Source: Actinomycetes bacterium
Lineage (GTDB): Bacteria > Actinomycetota > Acidimicrobiia > Acidimicrobiales > Microtrichaceae
NCBI GenBank assembly: GCA_023434535.1
Contig: JAEYSR010000024.1
Location: 1-8,264, forward strand
Reading direction: 5' to 3'
Length of the DNA stretch: 8,264 bases
Shown: positions 1 to 5,981 of the stretch, one piece after another
Layout of the letters: each line of letters begins with the position of its first letter
Position numbering within the stretch: the stretch's first letter is position 1
Made by a program: the position numbers and the translations under genes
Notes under the pieces: model-generated
Databases searched by the model: none
Told to the model about the DNA's origin: nothing
Seen by the model: the letters and a program-made list of their open reading frames with translations, nothing else

Positions 1-881
1 GGAAGTCCCGGTGGTTCGCCACCCGTGAGGAGTACGTCGACTACCTCATCGAGGACTGGAAGATCCGCGACTACCTGATGAACAAGCTGCCGAACGCGGC
101 CATCAGCCGGATCGAGGTCGAGCGCACCCGTGACCGCCTCCGCGTGGACGTGCACACCGCTCGTCCGGGCATCGTCATCGGGCGCCGTGGCGCCCAGGCC
201 GACGAGCTCCGCGCGGACCTCACCAAGCTGACCGGCAACCCCAAGGTCCAGCTGAACATCCAGGAGATCAAGCAGCCCGAGGTCGACGCTGCGCTGATCG
301 CCCAGGGCGTCGCCGACCAGCTCGCCAACCGCATCGCCTTCCGGCGTGCGATGAAGCGTGCGGTGCAGAACGCCCAGAAGGCCGGCGCCCTCGGCATCCG
401 GGTCCAGTGCTCGGGTCGCCTCGGCGGCTCCGAGATGTCCCGCACCGAGTGGTACCGCGAGGGTCGTGTGCCGCTGCACACGCTCCGGGCCGACATCGAC
501 TACGGCTTCCGTGAGGCCAAGACCACCGCCGGTCGCATCGGTGTGAAGGTCTGGATCTACAAGGGCGACATCCTCCCGTACAAGAGCGCCAACGAGGACA
601 AGATCACCAAGGAGGCCGCGATGGCCGTCGGCGAGACCGCCGGCCAGGAGCGTCCCCGCGTGGTGTCCACCAAGCCGGCCGCTCCCGCTGCGCCCGCCGC
701 CGCTCCGGCCCCTGCCGTCGCCGAGGCCCCTGCGGCCGAGGTGACCGACGAGGACCTGAAGCCCCTGGTGCAGGAGGCGGACCCCGAGTTCGAGCGCCTC
801 CTCGCCGAGGAGGAGGAGATCGAGCGCTCCACCCGCGAGCACCACGAGACTCCGCACTTCCGACCGGGAGACGCCGACTGA
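1..881 (+). CDS. rpsC: 30S ribosomal protein S3, 5' end missing
   Basis: Partial gene. The reading frame is open from base 3, which begins KSRWFATREEYVDY, a conserved part of S3, so about 18 N-terminal residues should lie before the window. S3 binds 16S rRNA in the 30S head and lines the mRNA entry tunnel. The KH-type domain is visible with its GxxG loop (IGRRG, near bases 177-191), followed by the C-terminal S3 domain with SGRLGGSEMSRTEWYREGRVPLHTLRADIDYG. The conserved core ends at DILPYK (about base 584). A tail of about 98 residues follows: first an Ala/Pro-rich linker (about 670-740), then a strongly acidic end with a run of four Glu. The full protein would be about 310 residues, longer than the roughly 210-280 usual for S3. 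The internal ATG at 78 lies inside conserved S3 sequence and is not the start. The stop overlaps the rplP start by one base (TGATG). Confidence 0.97.
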   Translation, partial: KSRWFATREEYVDYLIEDWKIRDYLMNKLPNAAISRIEVERTRDRLRVDVHTARPGIVIGRRGAQADELRADLTKLTGNPKVQLNIQEIKQPEVDAALIAQGVADQLANRIAFRRAMKRAVQNAQKAGALGIRVQCSGRLGGSEMSRTEWYREGRVPLHTLRADIDYGFREAKTTAGRIGVKVWIYKGDILPYKSANEDKITKEAAMAVGETAGQERPRVVSTKPAAPAAPAAAPAPAVAEAPAAEVTDEDLKPLVQEADPEFERLLAEEEEIERSTREHHETPHFRPGDAD

Positions 882-1297
882 TGTTGATGCCCCGCAAGGT
901 CAAGCACCGCAAGCAGCACCGCGGTCGCACCAAGGGTGTCGCCAAGGGTGGCACCAACGTGACGCACGGCCAGTACGGCATCCAGGCTCTGGAGCCGGGC
1001 TGGATCACCGCTCGCCAGATCGAGGCGGCCCGTATCGCCATGACCCGTCACATCAAGCGTGGCGGCAAGGTCTGGATCAACGTGTTCCCGGACAAGCCGG
1101 TGACGCAGAAGCCCGCCGAGACCCGCATGGGCTCCGGCAAGGGCAACCCCGAGCGCTGGGTCGCCGTCGTGCGCCCCGGTCGGGTCCTGTTCGAGCTGAG
1201 CTACCCGGACGACGCGATCGCCCGTGGGGCGCTCAACCGTGCGATCCAGAAGCTGCCGATCAAGGCCAAGATCGTGACCCGCGAGGAGGGCTTCTGA
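881..1297 (+). CDS. rplP: 50S ribosomal protein L16
   Basis: 138 residues, the normal length for bacterial L16. L16 binds 23S rRNA near the peptidyl transferase centre and the A-site tRNA elbow. The start MLMPRKVKHRKQHRGR fits the conserved basic N-terminus. Further L16 hallmarks are the segments YGIQALEPGWIT, QIEAARIAMTRHIKRGGK, VWINVFPDKPVTQKPAETRM and GSGKGNPERWVAVV. The ATG at 881 overlaps the rpsC stop by one base. A second in-frame ATG two codons later is less likely because the family begins ML-x-P. GGGAG at 866-870 is a moderate ribosome binding site. The gene sits between rpsC and rpmC, as in nearly all S10 clusters, and is probably translationally coupled to both. Confidence 0.98.
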   Translation: MLMPRKVKHRKQHRGRTKGVAKGGTNVTHGQYGIQALEPGWITARQIEAARIAMTRHIKRGGKVWINVFPDKPVTQKPAETRMGSGKGNPERWVAVVRPGRVLFELSYPDDAIARGALNRAIQKLPIKAKIVTREEGF

Positions 1298-1524
1298 TGG
1301 CGAAGGACTCCAGCGTCGCCAACCTGGGCGACGACCAGCTGATCGACCGACTGGCCGAGGAGAAGGACCGCCTGTTCAAGCTGCGGTTCCAGCTCGCCAC
1401 CGGGCAGCTCGAGAACTCGGCCCGGATCAGCCAGACCAAGAAGGACATCGCCCGCATCAACACCGAGCTGCGGGCCCGTGAGATCGCCGCCGCCGAGGCT
1501 GCGGTCGGGAGTGAGGCGTCATGA
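1297..1524 (+). CDS. rpmC: 50S ribosomal protein L29
   Basis: 75 residues, within the usual 60-80 for L29. L29 is a small two-helix protein beside the polypeptide exit tunnel, near the docking site for trigger factor and SRP. The recognisable centre is LAEEKDRLFKLRFQLATGQLENSARISQTKKDIARINTELR, the classic L29 helix pair with the FxLRFQ-type motif. The C-terminus is a short Ala/Glu-rich tail. The ATG overlaps the rplP stop (TGATG). A strong AGGAGG at 1284-1289 lies 7 bases upstream, within the codons for the last L16 residues. The stop overlaps the rpsQ start by four bases (ATGA). Confidence 0.97.
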   Translation: MAKDSSVANLGDDQLIDRLAEEKDRLFKLRFQLATGQLENSARISQTKKDIARINTELRAREIAAAEAAVGSEAS

Positions 1525-1811
1525 GCGACAACGCTGAGACCGCTCAGGCTGCGACTGCCGAGCGCCCCGCGCGCAAGGTCCGCGAGGGCATCGTCACGTC
1601 CAACAAGATGGACCGGACCGCCATCGTCACCGTCACCGAGCGCGTGCGGCACCCCCGGTACAACAAGACGTTGCAGCAGGACAAGAAGCTGTACGTCCAC
1701 GACGAGAGCAACGACCTCAACGTGGGTGACCGCGTGCGGGTCATGGAGACCCGGCCGCTGTCCAAGCTGAAGCGCTGGCGGGTCCTGGAGATCGTGGAGC
1801 GCGCCCGATGA
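1521..1811 (+). CDS. rpsQ: 30S ribosomal protein S17
   Basis: 96 residues. S17 is a primary 16S rRNA-binding protein of the 30S body with an OB fold. The core runs from about residue 19 (KVREGIVTSNKMDRTAIVTV) through HPRYNKTLQQDKKLYVHDE to the signature GDRVRVMETRPLSKLKRWRV near the C-terminus. About 18 N-terminal residues, rich in Ala, Glu and Thr, extend beyond the E. coli-like core; such short extensions are common in actinobacteria. The start at 1521 overlaps the rpmC stop by four bases (ATGA), with GGGAG at 1507-1511 upstream. In E. coli this is the last gene of the S10 operon, but here its stop overlaps the rplN start, so no operon boundary is visible. Confidence 0.98.
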   Translation: MSDNAETAQAATAERPARKVREGIVTSNKMDRTAIVTVTERVRHPRYNKTLQQDKKLYVHDESNDLNVGDRVRVMETRPLSKLKRWRVLEIVERAR

Positions 1812-2176
1812 TCCAGCAGGAGAGCCGCCTCCGGGTGGCAGACAACTCCGGGGCGCGCGAGGTGCTCGTCATCAAGGTGCTCGGTGGCTCCCGCCGCCGC
1901 TACGCCTCGATCGGCGACATCTTCGTGGCCACCGTCAAGGACGCCCTCCCGGGCGCCGCGGTCAAGAAGGGCGACGTCGTGAAGTGCGTCGTCGTGCGGA
2001 CCAAGAAGGAGCGGCGCCGTCCCGACGGCAGCTACATCCGCTTCGACGAGAACGCCGCCGTCCTCATCAACGACCAGAAGCAGCCCCGCGGGACCCGCAT
2101 CTTCGGCCCGGTCGGCCGTGAGCTGCGCGACAAGAAGTTCATGCGCATCGTGTCGCTCGCCCCGGAGGTGATCTGA
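1808..2176 (+). CDS. rplN: 50S ribosomal protein L14
   Basis: 122 residues, exactly the common length for L14. It binds 23S rRNA and forms part of the subunit interface. The whole sequence is typical: MIQQESRLRVADNSGAREVLVIKVLGGSRRRYA at the start, GDVVKCVVVRTKKERRRPDGSYIRFDENAAVLI in the middle, and GTRIFGPVGRELRDKKFMRIVSLAPEVI at the end. The ATG overlaps the rpsQ stop by four bases. GGAG at 1796-1799 is the likely ribosome binding site. It is the first gene of the spc cluster in the E. coli order. The last codons also carry the Shine-Dalgarno for rplX. Confidence 0.98.
   Translation: MIQQESRLRVADNSGAREVLVIKVLGGSRRRYASIGDIFVATVKDALPGAAVKKGDVVKCVVVRTKKERRRPDGSYIRFDENAAVLINDQKQPRGTRIFGPVGRELRDKKFMRIVSLAPEVI
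2164..2173 (+). promoter_or_regulatory. Extended Shine-Dalgarno for rplX inside rplN
   Basis: GGAGGTGATC is complementary over ten bases to the usual bacterial 16S rRNA 3' end (5'-GATCACCTCC-3'). It lies 13 bases from the GGAGG core to the rplX ATG if only the core is counted, and 8 bases from the end of the extended match. The same bases encode the conserved L14 C-terminal residues, so the site doubles as coding sequence. Confidence 0.7.
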
Positions 2177-2181
2177 CTCCC

Positions 2182-2496
2182 ATGGGAAAGCTCAAGATCA
2201 AGAAGGGTGACCGCGTCCGGGTCCTGTCCGGCAAGGACAAGGGCAAGGAGGGCGAGGTCATGTCCGTCGACCCGGCCGCCAACAAGGCGATCGTGGAAGG
2301 CGTCAACGTGGCCAAGCGCCACCAGAAGCCGACCCGGGCCATGCAGCAGGGCGGCATCATCGACAAGGCGATGCCGATCCACGTCTCCAACCTGGCGCTG
2401 ATCGACAGCTCGGGCCGCTCGACGCGGGCCGGCTACCGGATCGGCGCCGACGGGTCGAAGACCCGCATCGCACGCACCAACGGAGGTGAGCTGTGA
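2182..2496 (+). CDS. rplX: 50S ribosomal protein L24
   Basis: 104 residues, normal for L24, an assembly-initiator protein that binds the 5' part of 23S rRNA. The N-terminal KOW motif is clear at about residues 6-32 (KKGDRVRVLSGKDKGKEGEV). It is followed by ANKAIVEGVNVAKRHQKPT and by the C-terminal part GGIIDKAMPIHVSNLALID, all standard for the family. The start is separated from rplN by five bases, the first real gap in the cluster, and is preceded by the extended Shine-Dalgarno at 2164-2173. The stop overlaps the GTG start of rplE (GTGA). Confidence 0.98.
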   Translation: MGKLKIKKGDRVRVLSGKDKGKEGEVMSVDPAANKAIVEGVNVAKRHQKPTRAMQQGGIIDKAMPIHVSNLALIDSSGRSTRAGYRIGADGSKTRIARTNGGEL

Positions 2497-3065
2497 GCAC
2501 CGCCACGGCGATCGTCCCGCGGCTGAAGGTCAAGTACAACGACGAGGTCCGCGCCTCGCTGTTGGAGAGCCTCGCCCTGGACAACATCATGGAGGTCCCC
2601 CGCCTCGAGAAGATCGTGGTCAACGTGGGCGCCGGCAAGGCGACCGAGAACCGCGGCCTGCTCGACAAGGTGGTCCAGGACCTCACCGCGATCTGCGGGC
2701 AGAAGCCGGTCATCACCCGGGCCAAGAAGTCGATCGCCGGCTTCAAGCTCCGTGAGGGCAACGCCATCGGCGTCAAGGTGACGCTCCGCGGCGACAACAT
2801 GTGGGAGTTCTTCGACCGGCTCGTGACGCTGGCGATCCCCCGCATCCGCGACTTCCGGGGCCTGCCCTCGAAGAGCTTCGACGGACGTGGCAACTACACG
2901 TTCGGCGTGACCGAACAGTTGATCTTCCCCGAGATCGACTACGACAAGATCGACGCCTCTCGAGGCATGGACATCACGATCGTGACCACCGCTCGAACCG
3001 ACGCCGAAGGCCGCGCCCTCCTGGACGCCTTCGGTTTCCCGTTCCGACGTGAAGGGCAGCAGTAA
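2493..3065 (+). CDS. rplE: 50S ribosomal protein L5
   Basis: 190 residues, near the usual 179-190. L5 binds 5S rRNA together with L18 and contacts the P-site tRNA and the 30S head. Family marks are the N-terminal PRLKVKYNDEVRASL, the signature region PRLEKIVVNVGAGKATEN, KSIAGFKLREGNAIGVKVTLRG and RDFRGLPSKSFDGRGNYTFGVTEQLIFPEI. The start is GTG at 2493, chosen because it overlaps the rplX stop by four bases, has GGAGGTGA at 2482-2489 with six bases after the GGAGG core, and gives a normal N-terminus. The TAA stop overlaps the rpsN ATG by one base. In E. coli, S8 represses the spc operon near this junction; no comparable site is obvious here by eye. Confidence 0.98.
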   Translation: MSTATAIVPRLKVKYNDEVRASLLESLALDNIMEVPRLEKIVVNVGAGKATENRGLLDKVVQDLTAICGQKPVITRAKKSIAGFKLREGNAIGVKVTLRGDNMWEFFDRLVTLAIPRIRDFRGLPSKSFDGRGNYTFGVTEQLIFPEIDYDKIDASRGMDITIVTTARTDAEGRALLDAFGFPFRREGQQ

Positions 3066-3250
3066 TGGCGACCGAGGCTCTGAAGCAGAAGCAGCAGCGC
3101 AAGCCCAAGTTCAAGGTGCGGGCCTACACCCGGTGCCGCCGGTGTGGCCGGCCGCGCTCGGTGTACCGCAAGTTCGGCCTCTGCCGGGTGTGCCTGCGAG
3201 AGCTCGCACACGCCGGGGAGATCCCGGGCGTCACCAAGGCCAGCTGGTGA
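3065..3250 (+). CDS. rpsN: 30S ribosomal protein S14, type Z (zinc-binding)
   Basis: 61 residues, the size of the short zinc-containing S14 type, not the roughly 100-residue zinc-free type. S14 binds 16S rRNA in the 30S head. Four cysteines form a zinc ribbon, CxxC at residues 24 and 27 and CxxC at 40 and 43, within YTRCRRCGRPRSVYRKFGLCRVCLREL. The C-terminus (GEIPGVTKASW) is the conserved S14 ending. The ATG overlaps the rplE stop (TAATG); GAAGGG at 3051-3056 lies 8 bases upstream. Its position between rplE and rpsH is standard. Many actinobacteria carry a second, zinc-free S14 under zinc control elsewhere in the genome, which cannot be seen here. Confidence 0.98.
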   Translation: MATEALKQKQQRKPKFKVRAYTRCRRCGRPRSVYRKFGLCRVCLRELAHAGEIPGVTKASW

Positions 3251-3266
3251 GGGGAGGGGACACGAC

Positions 3267-3671
3267 ATGACAATGACCGATCCCATCGCCGACATGCTGA
3301 CCCGCATCCGCAACGCGAACATCGCGATGCACGACGAGGTCAAGATGCCGTCCTCCAAGCTCAAGGAGGCGCTCGCCGTCCTCCTGGAGAAGGAGGGCTA
3401 CATCGTGGGCTTCTCCGTGACCGACAACCCTGCGGGTCCGGGCCAGTACCTCAACATCGACATGAAGTACTCCGAGGAGCGTCGTCGGGTCATCTCCGGC
3501 CTGCGCCGCGTCTCCAAGCCGGGTCTTCGCGTCTACCGCAAGCACGACGAGCTGGAGCGGGTCCTCGGAGGCCTCGGCATCGCCGTCCTGTCCACGAGCA
3601 AGGGGCTCATGACCGATCGCGAGGCTCGTCGCCAGCGCATCGGTGGCGAAGTCCTCTGCCACGTCTGGTGA
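3267..3671 (+). CDS. rpsH: 30S ribosomal protein S8
   Basis: 134 residues, typical for S8 (about 130-135). S8 is a primary binder of the 16S rRNA central domain and, in E. coli, the translational repressor of the spc operon. The N-terminus MTMTDPIADMLTRIRNAN is family-typical, and the C-terminal signature GIAVLSTSKGLMTDREARR followed by GGEVLCHVW is complete. The residue before the final HVW is Cys, where Ala or Ser is more usual; I see no functional meaning. ATG at 3267 is preferred over the ATG two codons later because GGAGG at 3253-3257 lies 9 bases upstream. A 16-base gap separates it from rpsN. Confidence 0.97.
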   Translation: MTMTDPIADMLTRIRNANIAMHDEVKMPSSKLKEALAVLLEKEGYIVGFSVTDNPAGPGQYLNIDMKYSEERRRVISGLRRVSKPGLRVYRKHDELERVLGGLGIAVLSTSKGLMTDREARRQRIGGEVLCHVW

Positions 3672-3686
3672 AAGGGAGTTGAACTG

Positions 3687-4223
3687 ATGTCACGCATCGG
3701 CAAGGCACCGATCACCGTCCCGGGCGGTGTGACCGTCACGATCGACGGCCAGTCCATCGCCGTGAAGGGTCCCAAGGGCGAGCTGTCCCGGACCTTCTCC
3801 GAGCTGATCACCGTCCGTCAGGACGGCGAGGAGCTCGTGGTGGAGCGCACCGGCGACGACCGCGAGGCCCGTGCCCAGCACGGCCTCGTCCGCTCGCTCG
3901 TGCAGAACATGGTCACCGGCGTGACCGACGGGTTCCAGAAGGACCTGGACATCGTCGGCGTCGGCTACCGGGCCCAGGCCAAGGGCAAGGGCCTCGAGCT
4001 GTCGTTGGGCTTCTCCCACCCCGTGCTGGTGGACGCCCCCGACGGCATCTCCTTCAACGTCCCCCAGCCGACCCGCATCGAGGTCCACGGGATCGACAAG
4101 CAGCTGGTCGGCCAGGTGGCCGCCAACATCCGCGAGTGGCGCAAGCCGGAGCCCTACAAGGGCAAGGGCGTCCGCTACGTCGACGAGCACGTCCGGCGCA
4201 AGGCTGGAAAGGCCGGGAAGTAA
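3687..4223 (+). CDS. rplF: 50S ribosomal protein L6
   Basis: 178 residues, the usual L6 length. L6 has two related domains and sits near the sarcin-ricin loop and the factor-binding site of the 50S subunit. It begins MSRIGKAPITVPGGVTVTI and has GPKGELSRTF in the first domain and FQKDLDIVGVGYRAQ plus LSLGFSHPV in the second. The C-terminal signature PEPYKGKGVRY is present. The basic C-terminus (RRKAGKAGK) is normal. A 15-base gap follows rpsH, with AAAGGGAG (3671-3678) about 8 bases before the ATG. The TAA stop overlaps the rplR start by one base (TAATG). Confidence 0.98.
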   Translation: MSRIGKAPITVPGGVTVTIDGQSIAVKGPKGELSRTFSELITVRQDGEELVVERTGDDREARAQHGLVRSLVQNMVTGVTDGFQKDLDIVGVGYRAQAKGKGLELSLGFSHPVLVDAPDGISFNVPQPTRIEVHGIDKQLVGQVAANIREWRKPEPYKGKGVRYVDEHVRRKAGKAGK

Positions 4224-4588
4224 TGAGCGACAAGAGCAAGCAGAAGCGAGACAGCCGCATCCGGCGTCACGCCCGGGTCCGCCGTCAGGTGGCCGGCACC
4301 GCCGAGCGTCCCCGCCTGGCCGTGTTCCGGTCCAACCGCCACGTCGTCGCCCAGGTGATCGACGACCGCGCCGGCGTCACGCTGGCCGCGGCCAGCACGC
4401 TGGAGGCGGACCTCCGCTCGGGCGCCACCGGCAACGCCGAGGCGGCCGCCAGGGTCGGCACGCTCGTCGCCGAGCGCGCCAAGGCAGCAGGGATCGAGAG
4501 CGTGGTCTTCGACCGGGGCGGCTTCCGCTACCACGGCCGCGTGGCCGCCCTCGCCGATGCCGCCCGCGAAGCAGGACTGGAGTTCTGA
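4223..4588 (+). CDS. rplR: 50S ribosomal protein L18
   Basis: 121 residues, normal for L18, which binds 5S rRNA with L5 and anchors it in the central protuberance. The basic N-terminus (KQKRDSRIRRHARVRRQV) contacts RNA. The core AERPRLAVFRSNRHVVAQVIDD and the ending VVFDRGGFRYHGRVAALADAAREAGLEF are unmistakable. The start at 4223 is chosen because it overlaps the rplF stop and gives the family's usual N-terminus; a longer in-frame reading from 4136 would lie entirely within rplF coding sequence. The ribosome binding site is weak (AAAGG at 4208-4212), so coupling to rplF translation is likely. The stop overlaps the rpsE start (TGATG). Confidence 0.97.
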   Translation: MSDKSKQKRDSRIRRHARVRRQVAGTAERPRLAVFRSNRHVVAQVIDDRAGVTLAAASTLEADLRSGATGNAEAAARVGTLVAERAKAAGIESVVFDRGGFRYHGRVAALADAAREAGLEF

Positions 4589-5148
4589 TGGCCAACAACG
4601 ACATGGACCTGCGCGAATCACGGGTCATCAACATCAACCGCGTCGCCAAGGTGGTGAAGGGCGGCCGTCGGTTCTCCTTCACCGCTCTCGTGGTGATCGG
4701 CGACGGCAACGGCCGGGTCGGTCTGGGCTACGGCAAGGCCAAGGAGGTGCCCCTCGCCATCCAGAAGGGCACCGAGGAGGCTCGCAAGAACCTCTTCACC
4801 GTGCCCCTCGCCGGCGGCACGATCATCCACCCGGTCGTGGGTGTGGTCGGCGCCGGACGCGTGCTGCTCAAGCCCGCCGCTCCCGGTACCGGCGTGATCG
4901 CCGGCGGCGCCGCCCGCGCCATCCTCGAGGAGGCGGGCATCCACGACGTGCTCTGCAAGTCCCTGGGCTCGTCCAACTACATCAACGTCGCCAAGGCCAC
5001 CGTCGACGGTCTGCGCCAGCAGCGCCGCCCCGACGAGATCGCCGCGCTGCGCGGCCTCCCCGTCGACGAGGTCATCCCGGCCGGCCTGCTCAAGGCCTAC
5101 CAGGAGTCCGAGCGCGGCCCGGCGCCCGAGCCGACCGAGGTCGCGTGA
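4588..5148 (+). CDS. rpsE: 30S ribosomal protein S5
   Basis: 186 residues, within the usual range. S5 lies at the mRNA entry channel of the 30S subunit and affects decoding accuracy. The N-terminal S5 domain is clear: INRVAKVVKGGRRFSF at about residues 16-31, the loop where spectinomycin-resistance changes occur in other bacteria, then GDGNGRVGLGYGKAKEVP. The C-terminal domain has GAGRVLLKPAAPGTGVIAGGAARAILE and KSLGSSNYINVAKATVDGL. A short Pro/Glu-rich tail ends the protein. The ATG overlaps the rplR stop and has GGAG at 4579-4582. The stop overlaps the rpmD start by one base. Confidence 0.98.
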   Translation: MANNDMDLRESRVININRVAKVVKGGRRFSFTALVVIGDGNGRVGLGYGKAKEVPLAIQKGTEEARKNLFTVPLAGGTIIHPVVGVVGAGRVLLKPAAPGTGVIAGGAARAILEEAGIHDVLCKSLGSSNYINVAKATVDGLRQQRRPDEIAALRGLPVDEVIPAGLLKAYQESERGPAPEPTEVA

Positions 5149-5330
5149 TGGCTCAGATCAAGGTCACCCAGGTGCGATCCTCGATCGGCACCAAGCCCAA
5201 GCAGCGCGGCACCCTCCGTGCCCTCGGCCTCGGCCGCATCGGCAAGAGCCACGTCCTGGAGGACACCCCCGACCTTCGCGGTCAGCTCCAGAAGGTGCCG
5301 CACCTCATCGAGATCGAAGAGGTTCAGTGA
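5148..5330 (+). CDS. rpmD: 50S ribosomal protein L30
   Basis: 60 residues, exactly the bacterial L30 size. L30 is a small ferredoxin-like-fold protein of the 50S subunit. It begins MAQIKVTQVRSSIGTKPKQRGTLRALGLGRIGKSHVLEDTP, which carries the family pattern of a first strand, then IGTKPKQR and LGLGRIGK. The start at 5148 overlaps the rpsE stop (TGATG), with GAGG at 5137-5140; a longer in-frame reading beginning at 4557 belongs to other genes' coding sequence. rpmD between rpsE and rplO is the standard order. rplO starts one base after its stop. Confidence 0.97.
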   Translation: MAQIKVTQVRSSIGTKPKQRGTLRALGLGRIGKSHVLEDTPDLRGQLQKVPHLIEIEEVQ

Positions 5331-5331
5331 G

Positions 5332-5817
5332 ATGAAGATCCACGACCTGAAGCCGGCCGAGGGCTCGCGCAAGAAGCGCAAGCGCGTCGGCCGGGGCATC
5401 GGCGGCAAGGGCGGCAAGACCGCCGGCCGCGGCACCAAGGGCCAGAAGGCCCGCGGCAGCATCCCCATCACGTTCGAGGGCGGCCAGCTCCCGATGTCGG
5501 CCCGGGTGCCGAAGCTGCGCGGCTTCAACAACCCGTTCCGCGTCGAGTACCAGGCCATCAACCTGGACACGATCGCCGAGTCCGGCCTCGACGAGATCAG
5601 CCCCGAGACGCTGCGCTCCAAGGGCCTGGTCTCCAAGGGTGCGCTCATCAAGGTCCTCGGCCGCGGTGAGCTCGACCGCAAGGTCACGGTCAAGGTGCAC
5701 GCCTGCTCCAAGTCGGCCGAGGCGGCGATCACCGCCGCGGGCGGCACCGTGGAGAAGCTGCCCCTGCCCTTCGCCGTCCGCCCGGCGTTCCAGGGCTCCG
5801 CACACACGAACCGCTGA
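5332..5817 (+). CDS. rplO: 50S ribosomal protein L15
   Basis: 161 residues, slightly above the common 145-150. L15 is a late-assembly protein of the 50S subunit with a long Gly/Lys/Arg-rich N-terminal arm threading through 23S rRNA. The arm is clear: KKRKRVGRGIGGKGGKTAGRGTKGQKAR at about residues 14-41, followed by FEGGQLPMSARVPKLRGF. The C-terminal signature region is IKVLGRGELDRKVTVKVHACSKSAEAAI. The ATG at 5332 is chosen for the conserved MKIHDLKPAEGS start and GAAGAGG at 5316-5322, 9 bases upstream. It ends the uninterrupted ribosomal protein run, and a strong hairpin follows the stop. Confidence 0.98.
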   Translation: MKIHDLKPAEGSRKKRKRVGRGIGGKGGKTAGRGTKGQKARGSIPITFEGGQLPMSARVPKLRGFNNPFRVEYQAINLDTIAESGLDEISPETLRSKGLVSKGALIKVLGRGELDRKVTVKVHACSKSAEAAITAAGGTVEKLPLPFAVRPAFQGSAHTNR

Positions 5818-5820
5818 GAC

Positions 5821-5844
5821 TCCGGACCCCGTGAGGGGTCCGGA
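5821..5844 (+). terminator. Strong hairpin after rplO, possible terminator or attenuator
   Basis: TCCGGACCCC (5821-5830) and GGGGTCCGGA (5835-5844) form a perfect 10-bp stem, closed by a GTGA tetraloop of the GNRA type. GAG (5816-5818) and CTC (5845-5847) could add three pairs across a 2-base bulge. It begins three bases after the rplO stop. The downstream sequence (CTCGCTTGTGG) is not a U-tract, so this is not a classical strong intrinsic terminator. It may act as a partial terminator, an attenuator or an mRNA 3'-end stabiliser. The structure is seen; its function is inferred. Confidence 0.65.
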
Positions 5845-5849
5845 CTCGC

Positions 5850-5876
5850 TTGTGGACGTGGCACCTCGGCTACCCT
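5850..5876 (+). promoter_or_regulatory. Weak promoter candidate for secY-adk
   Basis: TTGTGG (5850-5855) and TACCCT (5871-5876) resemble loose actinobacterial -35 (TTGnnn) and -10 (TAnnnT) elements, but the 15-base spacer is short. The rest of the 5818-5981 gap shows no better candidate. The 164-base gap after a strong hairpin makes a promoter here reasonable, but the boxes alone are weak evidence. Confidence 0.25.
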
Positions 5877-5883
5877 CGGCCAC
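5864..5883 (+). repeat. Tandem 10-bp repeat in the secY leader
   Basis: CCTCGGCTAC (5864-5873) is followed directly by CCTCGGCCAC (5874-5883), with one mismatch. A period of one helical turn next to a possible -10 box could mark a protein-binding site, but two short GC-rich copies can also arise by chance in such sequence. Confidence 0.4.
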
Positions 5884-5981
5884 CGGTCGGGGGAGGCGGG
5901 ACCGCATCCACCCAGGCCAGAACCGAACCGGTCGAACGTGATCAGGGCGACCTGACGCATCGAGCCCGCCCAGGAGCTGCA

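Noticed and set aside
78..80. ATG at 78 as the rpsC start
   Set aside because: Conserved S3 sequence (KSRWFATREEYVDY) is encoded in the same frame upstream of it, so the gene is cut by the window edge.
5850..5981. Longer SecY starting upstream of the GTG
   Set aside because: The extra 44 residues are Gly/Pro/Arg-rich and not SecY-like; the GTG at 5982 has a well-placed AGGAG and the typical N-terminus.
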